Program-made: the position numbers and the translations under genes | The notes under the pieces: model-generated | Databases searched by the model: none | The model's input: only the letters and a program-made list of their open reading frames with translations | What the model was told of the DNA's origin: nothing | Assembly (NCBI GenBank): GCA_002914805.1 | Contig: JXTB01000314.1 | Coordinates: 308,820 to 372,819, forward strand | Source: Parasponia andersonii | Lineage: Eukaryota > Streptophyta > Magnoliopsida > Rosales > Cannabaceae | Direction: 5' to 3' | DNA length: 64,000 nt | Shown: positions 11,621 to 25,418 of the stretch, in pieces | Position numbering within the stretch: the stretch's first letter is position 1 | Layout of the letters: each line of letters opens with the position of its first letter

Positions 11621-12352
11621 ACTACTAGTATCACTAACATCATGAAAATTACTTTTGGGTTCAAGTGAGCTTACCTCATTTTCTATTGCCATGAAATACA
11701 TGTTGTCTTCTTGATCTCTTTTATTGCTTTCTTTCATCAAGATCTCATGTGTCATGAGCGAACCCATGAGTTCTTCTAGAGTAAGTTTGATGAGATCTCT
11801 AGCTTCTTGAATTGTCACCACTTTGCTTAGATACGCTTTAGGAAGACTCCTAAGCACATTATTCACCAAATCTATGATAGAGAACGATTTTCCAAGAGCA
11901 TTAAGAGAGTTAATAATAATAATAAATCTAGTAAAAATTTGAGTAATAGTCTCATCTTTATGTATCTTTAATAATTCATATTGGTGTATAAGAATATTGA
12001 TTTTCTTCTCTTTCATAGAATTTGTGTCTTGATATGACACTTCAAGCATATTCCACATTTCATGAGAATTTGTGGTTTTTTCAACATTATTAAATATATA
12101 TCTATCCATACCACAAATCAAAATATGCATAGCTCTACCGTTTTTTGAAAATAGAATTTTATCACTTGTATTATATTCATCAATTTCTTTATCAAAAAAT
12201 TTATCATCAACCTTTTTCTTAAAAATAAATGGACCTTTAGTAACAATATGCCATAAATCAAAATTTAAAGACTGTAGATATGTAAGCATCCTATTTTTCC
12301 AATAAATCAGTTCCATTAAAAAATGGTAATCTAGTAGTTGAATACCCCTCAT
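11579..12352 (-). pseudogene. Ty1/copia gag remnant (UBN2-type)
   Basis: The minus-strand ORF of 257 codons resembles the UBN2-type gag of plant copia elements. It has an N-terminal 'YWKNRMLTYLQS' segment, then a region of the pattern LWNMLE..Y and a 'HKDETITQIFTRF' segment typical of the central gag domain. The C-terminal zinc knuckle, protease, integrase and RT are not found downstream on this strand; the ORF runs into the 11375-11620 repeat. A primer-binding site (TGGTATCAGAGC read on minus) lies just upstream at ~12423-12440, confirming the orientation. It is a truncated element. Confidence 0.75.
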
Positions 12353-12422
12353 ATGAAAAGTTTTGAAAATTGTTTGGTTTCACCATCTCAAGACAGTTAA
12401 GTTTTTGAAAATTGAGTACCAA

Positions 12423-13060
12423 GCTCTGATACCAATTGTTAGCTATTGTTAGCCCAAGATTGACAACCTAAGAGGGGAGTGAATTTGGTTTTAAAATTTT
12501 TTAAAAAACTTTTCAACTATTCAAAACTATAGACTACTATTTTGAAACTTTTTAGTTAAATTAACAATAATGCCAAATATATAGCAATAATAGAAAGTAT
12601 ATTAAGCACACTAAATATCAAACACTTAATTAAATAGCTTGAAATAAAGTAAAGAGTGTAGGGATAGAGAAAGTGCATACTCAGTTTTTACTAAGTTCGA
12701 CAAATACGACGATTTACCTATGTCCCCGGCCCTCGGTAACTTACTTAGAGCTTTCTACTATCGGATCAGGATTATGGGCTTGACCGACCCTTTCTCAAAC
12801 AGAGTGAATTCTTCTTAGGCACACCCTAACCTTTACAATAGTCTTGACTCTGACTCTATCATGCCTAACCTCGGATTGTTTTGACTCCGATAACAACCTC
12901 ACCTATATAGATTTTTTAGACAATGGTACCAATCTCACCAATTAACGGGTTGTTTATGACTCCAGTGGCAACCTCACCTAAATCGGGTTATTTATGAATC
13001 CGGTGGTTACCTCACCTTACACTCAATGATTTTTTAATAAACAAGAGTGAACACTCACTC
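12423..13060 (-). repeat. Copia LTR 3' part and primer-binding site
   Basis: On the minus strand the LTR ends near 12441 and is followed by TGGTATCAGAGCTTGG, a methionine-type primer-binding site. Within it, ~12860-13020, are loose repeats built around 'caacctcacct' and 'ggttacctcacctta', a pattern that I associate with copia LTRs. The upstream LTR border cannot be fixed because no second LTR is present. Confidence 0.5.
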
Positions 13061-14949
13061 ATAAATTCTCCTCACAAAGTAATTAATACAATTTTGGCTT
13101 AGGAGATTTGAGAACAATGCACTGTAGATGCTCTATGATTGGCTCAATATAATTTGAAAGTTAAAGTTGAGCAAAAGAGAGCTTTTCCACTTAGAAACTA
13201 ATTGGGTATCAGTATAGATTCGTACTCTCTTATTCTAAGTCATTAAAATTGGCTCTATTTAAAGGTATATTAAAAAACTAGTCATTTTCGACCGTTAGTA
13301 ACTTATTGCCAAAATTTTGGTCGACTAAAAACTTAGTCGTTAGACTCTGACATGCCAGTTCAGCTCCAACGGTCATTTTTGGCCATTATTTTGGTGGACC
13401 AAAATTGGTCAGAAACCTATATTTGGTTTCTTTGAGCCAATTTTTGGTCATTCTTAAGACTTTCTTTTCAAATCATTTTTAACATTAAAAAATGTACTTT
13501 TGAGAATATTTAGGCTAGATTAGAAATGATATTTATTTTCAAGCAATTAAGCATTAGTGGATTTAAAATTTAGCTAATTCTTTGAAGATTTATTTGAAAA
13601 TTCATTTGAAATATTTATGAGAATTCTTTTGAAAGTATGAGCCAATGCAAAGAGAATTTATGTACAATAAACTAAATCAAATATAAGACTAAGTATGAAA
13701 TACCCTATCTAGACACGATCTTGTATCTTGATTGTTCATCTTCAAGCTTGATTCTAATATATCCATATGTATCCATCTTTAAGCTTGATTCCTTGATTAA
13801 CTTGAGGTAGAACTTTAATATCATTTCACTACACACTCAAGTTAAATCATTAGTTCTAAATCAAATATTTGTTATCTTCAAAATAAGAGTGAGTAAGATT
13901 GAAACCTTAATTTCTCAACAAGCTTGAATCCCATATGGAACTTGTTGCTGTAAAACCATCCTCTGTGTTAGAGTACTCGTAGTTCTCTGAAATGACATCA
14001 TCTCATAAATCACAGGTGTTTCAACATTTAGAACATCTAAAGTTAAAGTTTCTCCAGTAATTTTTCAATAATTACTTCATTTTTAGGGCTGTAATTCTTC
14101 ATATATTCCCTTTCCAAGAAGGTTGCAAATACTTTGTTGTCAATTGGACTATAAAAGAAACCACATCTCATACCTCTGGGATAATATTAGACTTCTTAAA
14201 TCCAATTTCATCTTAGATTTTATTTCTTTAACATATGAGTAAGACTCCCTCATTTACAAAGATGAAGCAAATAAGACTTGTAACTACTTCATAATCATGA
14301 GGTGTTTTAGAAACAAAATAAGATGAAATAATATTAAGAATCACTATTTGTTTTTCTAATATAAGATTAGTAATGATGAATTATAGAATCAACTATGTCG
14401 AACAAGATTCTATTTCTCTTGTTTGTAACATTATTTTGCTGAGACATGATTGATTTTGAGAAATCTTTTTTTAAGGAATTATTGAATATATATTAGTGAT
14501 AACCACCTTCATAAAATGAAAGTGTCTTTTATGGTCAATAAACCAAATTTATCCATTGAGATATTACAAATTTTCTCTCATCATTATTCATGTCATTATT
14601 TAATAAATAATGGATATGAGTTTAAATTTTATAACTTGTAGATCTAATGGTCCAAAGCAAATATAAAAACTTTATTAAATAACCAAAAAAGATAAATGTT
14701 CCAAAATATTCAAAAATACTAAATAAATTTGCTCAAAGTAAAAGAGCTACAATTCCAATAAAATTTTAAAAACTTATAAATTATCTTTTATAAATAAAAT
14801 ATGCTTTTCACTGCTTTGGCTTCTTGACTTCTCAGTGTTTCTAGCTTCCATCTTTTTCCAATCATTTAGTTTTACCTTTCCCGAGAAATTAAAAACATTA
14901 TTATTAAAATATTACAAATTATAGCATTCCAAACACGTCATTAAGAAAG
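13061..14949. other. AT-rich intergenic or decayed transposon DNA
   Basis: No ORF with a recognisable domain is present. The first part is probably the remainder of the copia LTR described at 12423-13060. The rest is AT-rich sequence without features that I can name. Confidence 0.4.
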
Positions 14950-15926
14950 ATACATATTTTTCTCTTCCTTCTTTTGAGTTAAATAATCTAGATAGTTCCT
15001 CTTCCAATGCCTCTAGACTCCATAATAAAAGCACTTTTCTTTAGCATTCTTTATGTTCTTCTTCTTTTTCTTGTTAGGTATTTTCTTCTTAGGAGCAGTC
15101 TTAGACTTCTTATCCTTTCTTTTTAGATTGGGTTTAGCCTTTTCCATAGAAGTGTTAACATCTACAAGATTTGCCTCAGCTTTCTTTTTCAAAAGGATCT
15201 TTTCAGCAACTTGGAGTCCATGCATTAAACCAGTCAATGAATACTTCTTTCAGTTCACTGCATAGTCTAGTTAGAATTGGTCAAATGTATCAACGAGTGA
15301 GTTCAGAATCATATCGGTTTGAGTCTCCTTATAAATTTAAGCTATATTGATTTTAGCTTAATTAAGGTGAACAATCACCTTAAGCATATGATCCTTAACT
15401 GGTTGACCAGGTTTCATTTTGAGATTAATGAGAGCAGTAGTTGAGTAAGCGAGTGCAGAATCATATCAATTTGAGTCTCTTATCAATTTTAGCTTTATTG
15501 ATTTTAGCTTCATTAAGGTGACCAATCAGCTTAAGCATATGATCTTTAACTGGTTGGCCATATTTCATTTTGAGATTATTGAGAGCAATAGTTGCTTCTC
15601 TCTTAGCTTGCCTGGATTTATCAACAAATGCCTCTTGTAAATTATTCATCATTTCACTCGCAATCTTTATTCTTTGATGTTTTTGTTGAAACACCTTAGA
15701 CAATGATGCAAGTATATAACCTTTTGTCGTATCATTTGAATCCTACCATTTTATCTGCATCAAAAGATTCCTCATTAGGTGAAGGTGGGCATAGAGTGGT
15801 TAATACCCACTCCCACTTGTATTTATCAGCTTGAAGCATAATATCAATACTTTATTTCCAAGCCACATAGTTATTTCTATTCAATTGGTTTTGATTAAGG
15901 ATAGTTGATAAAGGATGCATTGACAT
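14950..15926 (-). pseudogene. Second Ty1/copia gag remnant with internal duplication
   Basis: On the minus strand the gene starts near 15926 with an MSMHPLS-like N-terminus, followed by the copia gag pattern 'NNYVAWK' and an in-frame stop. Further pieces are at 15703-15461 (central gag, 'VKDHMLKLIGHLNE') and 15237-15013 (lysine-rich linker then CFYYGV, where a zinc-knuckle cysteine is replaced by tyrosine). A ~150 bp tandem duplication (15299-15448 and 15449-15597) interrupts the middle. This gag differs from the one at 11579-12352, so the two come from different copia families. No pol is seen. Confidence 0.75.
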
Positions 15927-18900
15927 AATTACTGGATAAAATCCATGCATAAGTAAATGTCACATATTACTTTTAAATAAAATCCTACATAATTCATAAA
16001 TACAAATATAGATATAGTTACCCAAAAATACTAAATTTTATTCAATGGTAATCTAACCCCGAATTAGGATAAGCTTCGTAAGACAAATACCTATCCAATT
16101 CTAGTTAAAGTAGGATCCTCCTAATTATTAATCACTTTCAAAATATCTCATATTTAATTATTAATAACTTCTATTTGATTTGATCATTAGAACTAGTTAA
16201 TAAAACTCTAAAGAGAAATATTAGTAAGCCTAACTTGAGTGTATGACCATTGTTTAAACTCTAGTAAAGATTTTCAAATTAATGTGACCTAAGGGTAATC
16301 ACAAATGATAAGCTTCTAAAGTTTTATCAAAAAAATAATTTCTATATAGTCTCCTAAAGATGATCATATATAAAATCTAATTAATTAATTTACAATGGAA
16401 ACTGTATGTTTTAATCCAATAAATAGTCTCCTAGCCAATCTATTTAATTAATTATGGGATTTATTATGATATTGTTCACGAAATTATACCGCAAGTGCAT
16501 AATGTCAAATTTTATAGTAAAATAGTAAATAAGGTTATCGTACCCATAGAGATTGATATTGAATTTTTACTAAGTACCGTAATTAGATAATCTTAATTTT
16601 ATCTAGACAATTCAAATTAGTTATGGATAGAAAGTAATCAAAGGAAATTTAAAATTCTAAATTAATTATCACAGTACAATTGAACATTTTAAAAAAAAAT
16701 AACAATGGGAATGAATTTTGAGTTTTGACTTCACCCAACTATCCACTATGTCTTTCAATTAATAATACTACTTAATTGATTTTCCTAGTTTATAAGCTAG
16801 AACTCAAAATTATTTCTCTCTCTCTCGGCTGCCTAGTGAAAACTGCCCTTAAATTCCAATTTCAAATCTCTATTAAAAAATGAGAAAATAAGAGTTTATT
16901 AAGTTTTGTAGTTCTTAATAACAAGTTTTAAAAGATTCATAGGTTTTCTTGAACTCTACAATATCCTAGGTTGTGTTATTCTAATCATATCTCTAAAATT
17001 CACTCTCTCTAGTACCGGATTCTAGAAATCAAAATATCCCAACGGTTACTAATCAATTGAGAAATATAAAGAGCAAAAAAAATACAAATAAACCAATGGA
17101 AAATCATCATAAAATTGATATTAAAAATCAAGACATAGTTTCAAGTATAAGTTGCATCATTCCTCTAGATAAAATACTTAGTTCATAGTGAAAAAGAATA
17201 AGAATAAGATAAATAAAAACAATACCCTGAAAGGAAGAGATGAGAAAGAAAAACCCTTTTGATTTGGTGATATTCTCTTCACATTCTCCTCTTCATTCTT
17301 CTTGTCCCTTGAAAACAACTAAGCAAGCTAAAAAAATGCCTCCCAAGATGCCCCTCTCAGATCCCAAAAGATCCATTTTATATCTCTTTGGTGGCTAGGT
17401 CAAATCTGGCCAAAAAATGGCAGAACACGTGCCACCGCCGCGGTGATAGATAGACAGCATTGCAGCACTGAAGAAATTGTCATACAGCACCAAACGAGAA
17501 AAACAGGATAGAGCTGCAATGCTACTCACACAGCGTTGTGATGCTGTGGGTTCTGGAAAAATTCCAGAACCTTGAGCATCGCGGCACTACTTGTATAGCA
17601 TTGCGGCACTTGAGCTTCTGCCTAAAACACCTCAGTTTTCTCTTTACCAACTTTGTGAGCTTATCTAATGCTTCTATAATTATTCAAAACCTGAGAAAGA
17701 CAAATAAAAACATGAGAATTAAGAGAAATATTAAGGAAATTAAGCAAATAAGGAGATAAAATCATGACCAAAAAAGTGAATGAAATTCACTTATAAGATA
17801 TACCAAGTTGTCCAAATCTAATTAGATACTCTAAATCATAATTAATATGCATGATATTATGATAATATCTAGGTGGCACTCTCTATTTTATATGGCATGT
17901 GATCATAAATAGATTTATAAGGATAATCACATATTAATTGTAATAAATAAATAAAGTACTAAATTACATATCCTCTAGCCATGGTTGCTTTAGAATCTTA
18001 AATTAAAAAATATTAAATTAAATTGATGGTCTTGATCTTCAAATCTTTTAATTTTGTAATCTTTATAATCTTGAATATTTTTCCTACAAAATCTGTTAGT
18101 GATACATACAAATATTTAACACATGCAGATTTGGAAACGTATTATATTTTATATTTAAAAAAATTTCCTCAATACAAAAATACATTTCACATAGTCCATA
18201 TTCAATATTTACACACCTCTTTTTTTTAAAAAAAAATATTAAAGTTTTTAAAAAAAAAATAAAACATGTTATGTTTAAATTAAAATTTTTTAAAAATAGA
18301 AAACATAAACATGCTATTTTTTTCTATTGTTACAAATTTAATAATAATTAAATAAGATATATTATATAAGTTGAATAGTTTATTAAAAAAAGTTTAAAAA
18401 CAAAAACACTAAGAAAATTATTTAGAATTATAATGAAATATTTGAACAAAATAAAGAAAAAAATTAATTAGATATTTTGAATTTCAATTTATTGGTTTAA
18501 TCATTTACTACCGCAATAAAAAATTTACTAAGAAAAACTACTAGAGAAAATCTCAGTAAGGAAAAAAGAGTGTAGTATTGATGATCACAATTCAAGTTAT
18601 TAGAAAAATAAATTAGTATATCATCAATTACGACTCATCATCATTAATATTGCATATATAAGTTATTGAAATGTAAATTTGGTCTTCTTCTTCATTACTC
18701 ATTAATATTCATTTTCAACAATGTGAATTTAGTCTTCTTCTTCACTAGCATTTATTTCTAGATCAATATGGATATTTTTTATATATATCCATATCCTATA
18801 TAAATATATTAATACGTTAATTATATTGAATTATCTAGATAATAAACATATTCCTACTTGAATTAGAATGATAGGAAATATATTTGATATTATTATTTTG

Positions 18901-21900
18901 ATTAATTTGAGTTAGAATAATAATAAACATATTACTACATTAATTAATTTGAATTAGAATAATAATAAACATATTACTAAATTAATTAATTTAAACATAT
19001 TATCATTATAAATATTTTACTAACTCAATTGTAATTTATAAATATTGAAATTAAACATACTACTAAAATAAGTCATAATTATGAAAACTATTATACATAC
19101 TACAAAATAATTGAAATAAAAAATTTACGTTTGATAAATTAAATTTTAAATACTTAAAAAATTTAAATTTGAATTGATACTTGAGAGTTGAACAATAGAA
19201 GATCATTAGATTATGGAAGAATTGGAAATGAAAATTAGAGAATGGAAGTAAAAATTATAATTTAGTAATTAGATAATATAATTAGAAAGAAAGAGAAATT
19301 TGATAATATAATTAGAGATAATGATATAATAAGAGTATAGTATTGAATTAAAACTTGAAATTGTGGAGAAAAAAAAAAGGAATGAGAGGATGCGATATTT
19401 AATTATTTATAAGTATATAAAAAAGTTTTTTTAATTTATTTATTATAGTTTTAATGGTTTTTTAAATTTATTTAAAAACATTAAAAAACCAAAAACAAAT
19501 ATGCGAGGAGCCTAATGCCCAATATAGTATTATTCCCGTTTGGCCCAAAACTTAGGACCGAAAGTACTTTTTAAAAAAACTATAGTATTAGGCCAAGTCG
19601 GCGGGCCTCAAACATAGGGTTGAGCTGAGCCTGGACCGTACAACAGTAGGCCAGGCCGACCCACGGGCTATAGTAATAAGCTATTGGTCGGTCCATTAGG
19701 CTTGATCCGAATTGCTACCTCAATTGAAACTAACAGAATTTTATTTATATTATATATATTAAATAATAATGGTATTTTATATTATATATATAAACTAATA
19801 ACGGTATTTTATTAATTATATAACAAAAAAAAAAGAAAAAGAAAACAATGAAACCCCGTGGGATTTAAACCCACAATCACATGCTTAAACGCCATAAGAC
19901 TATGGCAGTTGAGCCAAGAAAGCTTTGTTTAGTTTCAATAAAAATAATAGTTATAAATATAAGCTTTATTACATTGAATTTTAAAACAAAAATGAATAAA
20001 CTCAATACACTAGTTTCGATTCATGGCATCAACAATGCGAGATCGCTTCAAATTATCGATTATAGATAATGCATCCAGCCATTGATAGATCTAAGCTCCT
20101 TGATTCTAGTTGATTTTGATTCAATTTAACTGGTTTGAAGCAAGCACCCAAGGTCTCTAGTAGTCGAATCATCAACTATAGCTAAAATTGACTTCTTCTT
20201 CGAGAATGACAGTAATAGCTCTACACCGGGGAAACTACAAATGCTGATCCGGTGTACATGTCAGACTTTCGTGGGTGACCGGAGTTTTCAGATCCACCAT
20301 CCTTATCCACTTTGGCACCATTTCTAGATCAGTGCCTAACCTTGGGTCTTATACATAACAATCTCTTCAATAACTCAATGAAGAAGACAAATAGAGGGTG
20401 AATAGGTATGCGTAAAATAGGTATTAAGAAAATGGATATATTTGTTAAAAAAAACATATATATATATATATATATATGTACTAATCCTTTATAAGGACCT
20501 GACTTTTTGGACCGTTAACTACTTGCATTCTTAGCTTACTTATTTAAAAAGAGAAATTTTGACACTAAAAATTCATGACAAATCTTTTTTAGTACTTTTA
20601 TTTCTTTTTAAGAGATTTATATTCATAACTAATTATTTACTTAAATTTTGAAAACAAGTAAAATGTTTCTCGATGGTTAAGTAACATTTATTTAAATTTG
20701 TTTATAAACTTTTTATTAGGGTGATTTAAATAATGCACAACCTTAAAGGACTCCCAAGTGAGAGGGGGGTTACATATAGACCACTTAAATCTCAAGCTCT
20801 CCTTAGAAAATTTAGGTCTTTTTGATAGAACCCCTTGTGTTTTATATTTATTTAAATCAAAACATTTTCTCTTTTAGATCTTTTGAAAAATATTTGTTTA
20901 AAGTAATTGAAATACATTTTCAAGTTCAATTTAATAAAACCATGCATTGCGGAATAAAATGTCAAGTTATAAGTATGTTTTCAAATAACATTAAGCTTAC
21001 ATAATTGAAATCATTTGTCTCATAATAAGAACATATACGGAAATAATTTTAAGGGCAGTATTCTATTGCTCATGCCTCGCATTCATTCTCACCTCAATTC
21101 CAGCTAACCCATCAATCAAATTAGAGGTTTCTTTCCTTTGATACTTATAATATAGATACTCATAAAATATGAGCTTTTGCTCAACAAGTATAATGTAATT
21201 CTCATAAAATATTTTTCTTATAAACAAATAATCTTTTATGAAAGTTTGGTTATTCTGTTTTATGAAATCATTACCTTATGCCTTATTATAAGATATTGTA
21301 TCATGATTTTATCTCATTCTTTATCACAAAGTTTTTTAACTGTCTTATGGGCCCTAGTGTACGTATCAAGTGTGCACTACCAAATGGGGAACTAGGGGAG
21401 CGTCCCAACTGAAAACACCTACGGTCATAATCTTAACATACTTTTTCTCGAAAATCCTCGCTTATAGGAGGTCGATCTTATTTTTCCTAAGACATCCTCA
21501 CCTAGTGGAGGTTGGTATGATACCTTTAAATTCTTTATCTTATTTAGTCTTTTCTTAGTATGAGTGGGTACGTTTCAATAAACTCAAACTTATATTCTAC
21601 TATTATAGTATTTCCTTTGTTAAAGTATGCTGAAGTATTTTTACATGATAACATTGTAAAGTAAGCATACATCATTTTTATAGCATAGGAAATGTATCTT
21701 TATAAGCATACATTATACATAGGCCATACAATAATAAAATAAAGGCAAATTGACATATAAAATGATTTCAAACATATCATACTGCAAACATGAAACATTT
21801 TCAAACTAGTCATACAATAGGTGAAATTGTACTTACCTCGTAATATGATTGTCCTAGTTCTACTCGTTAATTAAGTATGTCTAGGTCGACGTTTTGCCCT

Positions 21901-22172
21901 AATGTATACATACTTTAATTGTTAGAGTAATTTAAAGTAGACTTATACTTTTTTTAAACTTCTAATTACTTAGTGGGCTTAAAACAACTAAGACTCAATC
22001 TTGATCAAATATAAAACTTCACATTTAAGAAATAATGGCATGTTATATTCATTGACTAATTTATACTTTCAACTTAGATGGATGAGATTTAATTCTTCTT
22101 AACCTTTATCATGGTGATCTTTTTAATCTATCAATAATTTGGTTATTGATTTGATTAATATCATCCTAAATC
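15927..22172. other. Long AT-rich intergenic region with decayed repeats
   Basis: I find no coding gene. Bases ~16470-17650 look like a non-autonomous repeat: a 'cgcaagtgcataatg' to 'ttatcgtacccata' segment and a GC-richer stretch with recurring 'gcagcactg' and 'gcggcact' motifs (17430-17640) resemble dispersed plant repeats. A TA microsatellite lies at ~20453-20477. A tRNA-like B box lies on the minus strand at 19860-19870. The remainder is AT-rich. Confidence 0.45.
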
Positions 22173-24072
22173 TGTAAAATCTTGTTTTTTAAGATGGCAA
22201 AGCGTCTTTTGACCAAATTTAAAAAAAAAACGGATCTTTTTTTTTCACTCTCTCTTCCGCTCATCTCTCTCTCTCATTCTCACCCGCTCCCTCACTATTT
22301 CTCTCTCTCTCTTCCGTCGTTCTCTCTCTCCTTCGTCATACTCGCCGCTGTAGTAAGATGATGCGCGCTACCCAGCTGAGCTGCCTGCCGGAGCTCCAAG
22401 GCACCAGACTGCTACGCTATCGAGGGGGATGCAAAGTTCCGTCGCTTGCTGGCGTAAATTCTGGCTACAAAAAGCCGTAAAACCGGCGGCAATCGAATCC
22501 TCTTGTCGTGGGCTTTCTCCAGGTATATATATTACGATCCCATTTTTTCCGAATTAAAAGTTGCCATTTTTATGTATTTTTTAGCTCGGGTTCGACTTTT
22601 GATCCGACCGTTAGATTTCATTGTTTGTTGTCATTTTTGAAATGTACTCGGAAAATGGTAAAGTTTGATATATATATATATATATTGACTATATTTGGTG
22701 ATCGGTACGAAAAACTATTTCTAACGGCTTAGATTTTGTCTCATTTTACGTGACACCAGTCTGATATTGGCCCGGACCCGAACTGATCGAATCATATGTC
22801 TAATCTAGCTATTTTGGGTGCTAGGAGTTCGGTAAAGAGGTTTGTTTGTCGATTCGAAGCTCCATTGAGGAGTTGATTTTTTACAAGTGAGCGATCGAAG
22901 GCCTAGAATTGGTTCCCGACCCTCCAAGCGATCGTTCAACGGTACTTTGAGGACCCATTGGCGTGATATCACTATTCTAGTGAGGTAGGGGTTCCATTAC
23001 CAAGTTTTATACTTCTTTTGATTTAAAATGTGCATTATGACCTATTTCTTGAAAATTTCGATTTTCATAGAATTCAATAGTTTGATTGGATATTGGATAA
23101 ATTTCTGAACTGTTGAGATATATTGGATTGTTTTAGGATTGGTTGTTATGATTTTTATGCAGGTTTAAAATTTTGGTTTTGGGAAAATACGGCCGTTATG
23201 CTACCCGATTTTCTGTTAATCCCAGAATAATACCAAATGAGTATTAAAGCATGATTCCTTAAAATACTTGATGCATGGTTATTACATACTCTATGACATG
23301 TTGTACCTACCATAGGATCACGTACTTGAATTCCGTTTTAGTATCATGGTACTTAGATCGCTGCGAGTTGCTACAGCGCTAGGTGAGAGACCTAGGTCCC
23401 TGCGTAGGATTTGCTGACACAACTCCGGGTAGTATCAATATACTGGGTACCTCTGTTACAGAGGTATTACAGGACCGTGATGGGAGGATGAGAGCTCATG
23501 TATATACTTGTACTTGGTTGATTTATGATATGTACAATTATGAACATGATTGCTTATGATTTTGATTACTTTGCGAACTTATTTTATAAATGGATTTTAG
23601 AAATGTGCTAACCATGCAGGTTTGAAAAATTTCATTCATACCAAAAAGGGTAATTGAAATTCCTACTGAGTATGCGAATGCTCACCCCCTTTCTTTCTCT
23701 TCTCAGGTGGTTTACAGTGCAACTTGGGCAAATCCAGAGTAGAGTAATTCAAGGAGAAGTTTATCCTAATTTTGTCGTTGGTAATTACTTTGATACTTAC
23801 CTTGGATTTGTAATAATATTTAAGACTCATATTTTAGATTTAGTCTGTATTATCTATAATGCCCACTGGTGATGACGATGTGATACATATTAATGTTTTA
23901 TTTCTATTATTAACAGTTTATGTCTAATAGTGATCACAAACTGTGGGAATTTAAAAATTTGAACTATTTTTATAAACTAGTTGTCGTCTTCTTATTATTT
24001 TTTAAAATAAATTATGAATTTCTACTTGTGAAATTCCTTTTCTGCCACTAACACGGGGTTTGGGTCGTGACA
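22173..24072 (+). repeat. 5' LTR of the full-length Ty3 element
   Basis: This 1900 bp LTR aligns throughout with the 3' LTR (1917 bp). Differences include a shorter 'ttttaggattggttg' segment in the 3' copy and many single-base changes, so the insertion is not recent. A CT-rich tract lies at ~22245-22330, a TA microsatellite at ~22669-22684, and a chain of four stem-loops at 23359-23466 is unchanged between the two LTRs in its paired bases. Confidence 0.9.
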
Positions 24073-24105
24073 GAAGATTTTTGGTAATCAGAGCAGAGGT
24101 TTAAT
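24073..24105 (+). other. Primer-binding site with one inserted base
   Basis: After the 5' LTR the sequence reads TTGGTAATCAGAGCAGAG. This is the methionine-type TGGTATCAGAGC site with an extra A, probably a mutation after insertion. Confidence 0.65.
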
Positions 24106-24206
24106 TACCTCGGATGTGACACTATTAGACTAAATTGTGACTTTTTTTTCAAAAGTAATTGCATCACTATCTCGCTAACACTTTGGCATATGAATACAGA
24201 ACTATA

Positions 24207-25070
24207 ATGCCTCCGAGGAGAAGAATACCGAGGCAAGAGCCTAGGGCTGAAACACCTCCACCACAACAGCAAGCCCCTGATACTCTGACCGACTTATATA
24301 ATGCTTTACAAGTATTATCGAGTCTAAGGACGGAACGAAACCCTGAGGCTCGTCAGGCTAGTTTCTTCAAGGACTTCATGAAGCTCATTCCACCATCATT
24401 CAATGGGAGACCTAATCCCACCCTAGCTGAGAGATGGTTTAGAGATGTCAAGAGGACCTTCATAACTATTGGGATGCCAGCAGAGTTCCAAGTAATATTT
24501 GCTACTTATAAGCTGACTGATGGAGCTATTAATTGGTGGAAGACCGTCAAGTTGACTCAGGACGTGACTAACATGACTTGGGAAGCCTTTAAGGGATTAT
24601 TCAGGAGTCATTATGCTAATGCTAGTCATAGAGCTGCTATGATTAGAGAGTATGAACGGCTCAAACAGGGTGATATGACAGTGAATGAGTATTATGTGCA
24701 GTTTATGGAGTTGACACAATATGCTTATGCACACGGGACGAACCCTACTCTCCAGATTGTCAAGTTCATGGAGGCTTTAAGACCAGCCATCTTAGAGAAG
24801 GTTGTGACCCAACCCTTCAGTAATCTGGTTAACTTAGTTGCTGAATCCCAAAAAGCTGAGGATTTTCTTAATGATCGGTCAGCAACGAGAGATCGTTCAA
24901 GAAACAAGGGCTACGAGAGGAAAATGAACAAGAAGAGCCAAGGGCAACGGCAAGGGCAAAACTCTCAGAATAGTGGGAGTAGTAACAGTAGTGACTCTTC
25001 AGGGAAAAGTCGCTATGGACCTTAGGGATGCTGTAATTATGGACAGCAAGGCCACCAGAAGAAAGCTTGC
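24207..25070 (+). pseudogene. Ty3 gag (frame-interrupted at the zinc knuckle)
   Basis: The start is taken at MPPRRRIPRQ. A 48-base upstream extension is open but lacks family resemblance. The Gag domain is clear (LAERWFRDVKRTF, WWKTV, MTWEAFKGLFRSHY, MTVNEYYVQF). The frame stops at 25025, and the knuckle continues in another frame as C-C-N-Y-G-Q-Q-G-H-Q-K-K-A-C, in which the second zinc cysteine is tyrosine. A glutamine-rich linker with stops follows to about 25400. Confidence 0.85.
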
Positions 25071-25418
25071 CCCTACCATCAACAAGGATCTCCATTGTCT
25101 CAAGGAGGATCACAGGGAAGTTAGAGTGCCTCAGTTCCTTTTCAGGGCAGTCAGACTAGGCCAGTGCAATATCATACCCAGTCTCAGGCATTCACTCCCA
25201 CTCCTTATCAGTAGCCTTATGGTTCTCAATACCAGCATCAGTATAGGCTGCAAGGTTTAGGCTACAACCAAGGCTATACTCAGAATTTCCAGACTCAACA
25301 AATTTCTAGAAACCAAAGAGGGCGTGGATATGCCAGTACCGGTCCAGGAACTAGTAACAATTGCCCAGGATAAGGAAGAGGAAATAAAGGGAAAAGAAAA
25401 GCTTCTGGTCAAGCCTAT

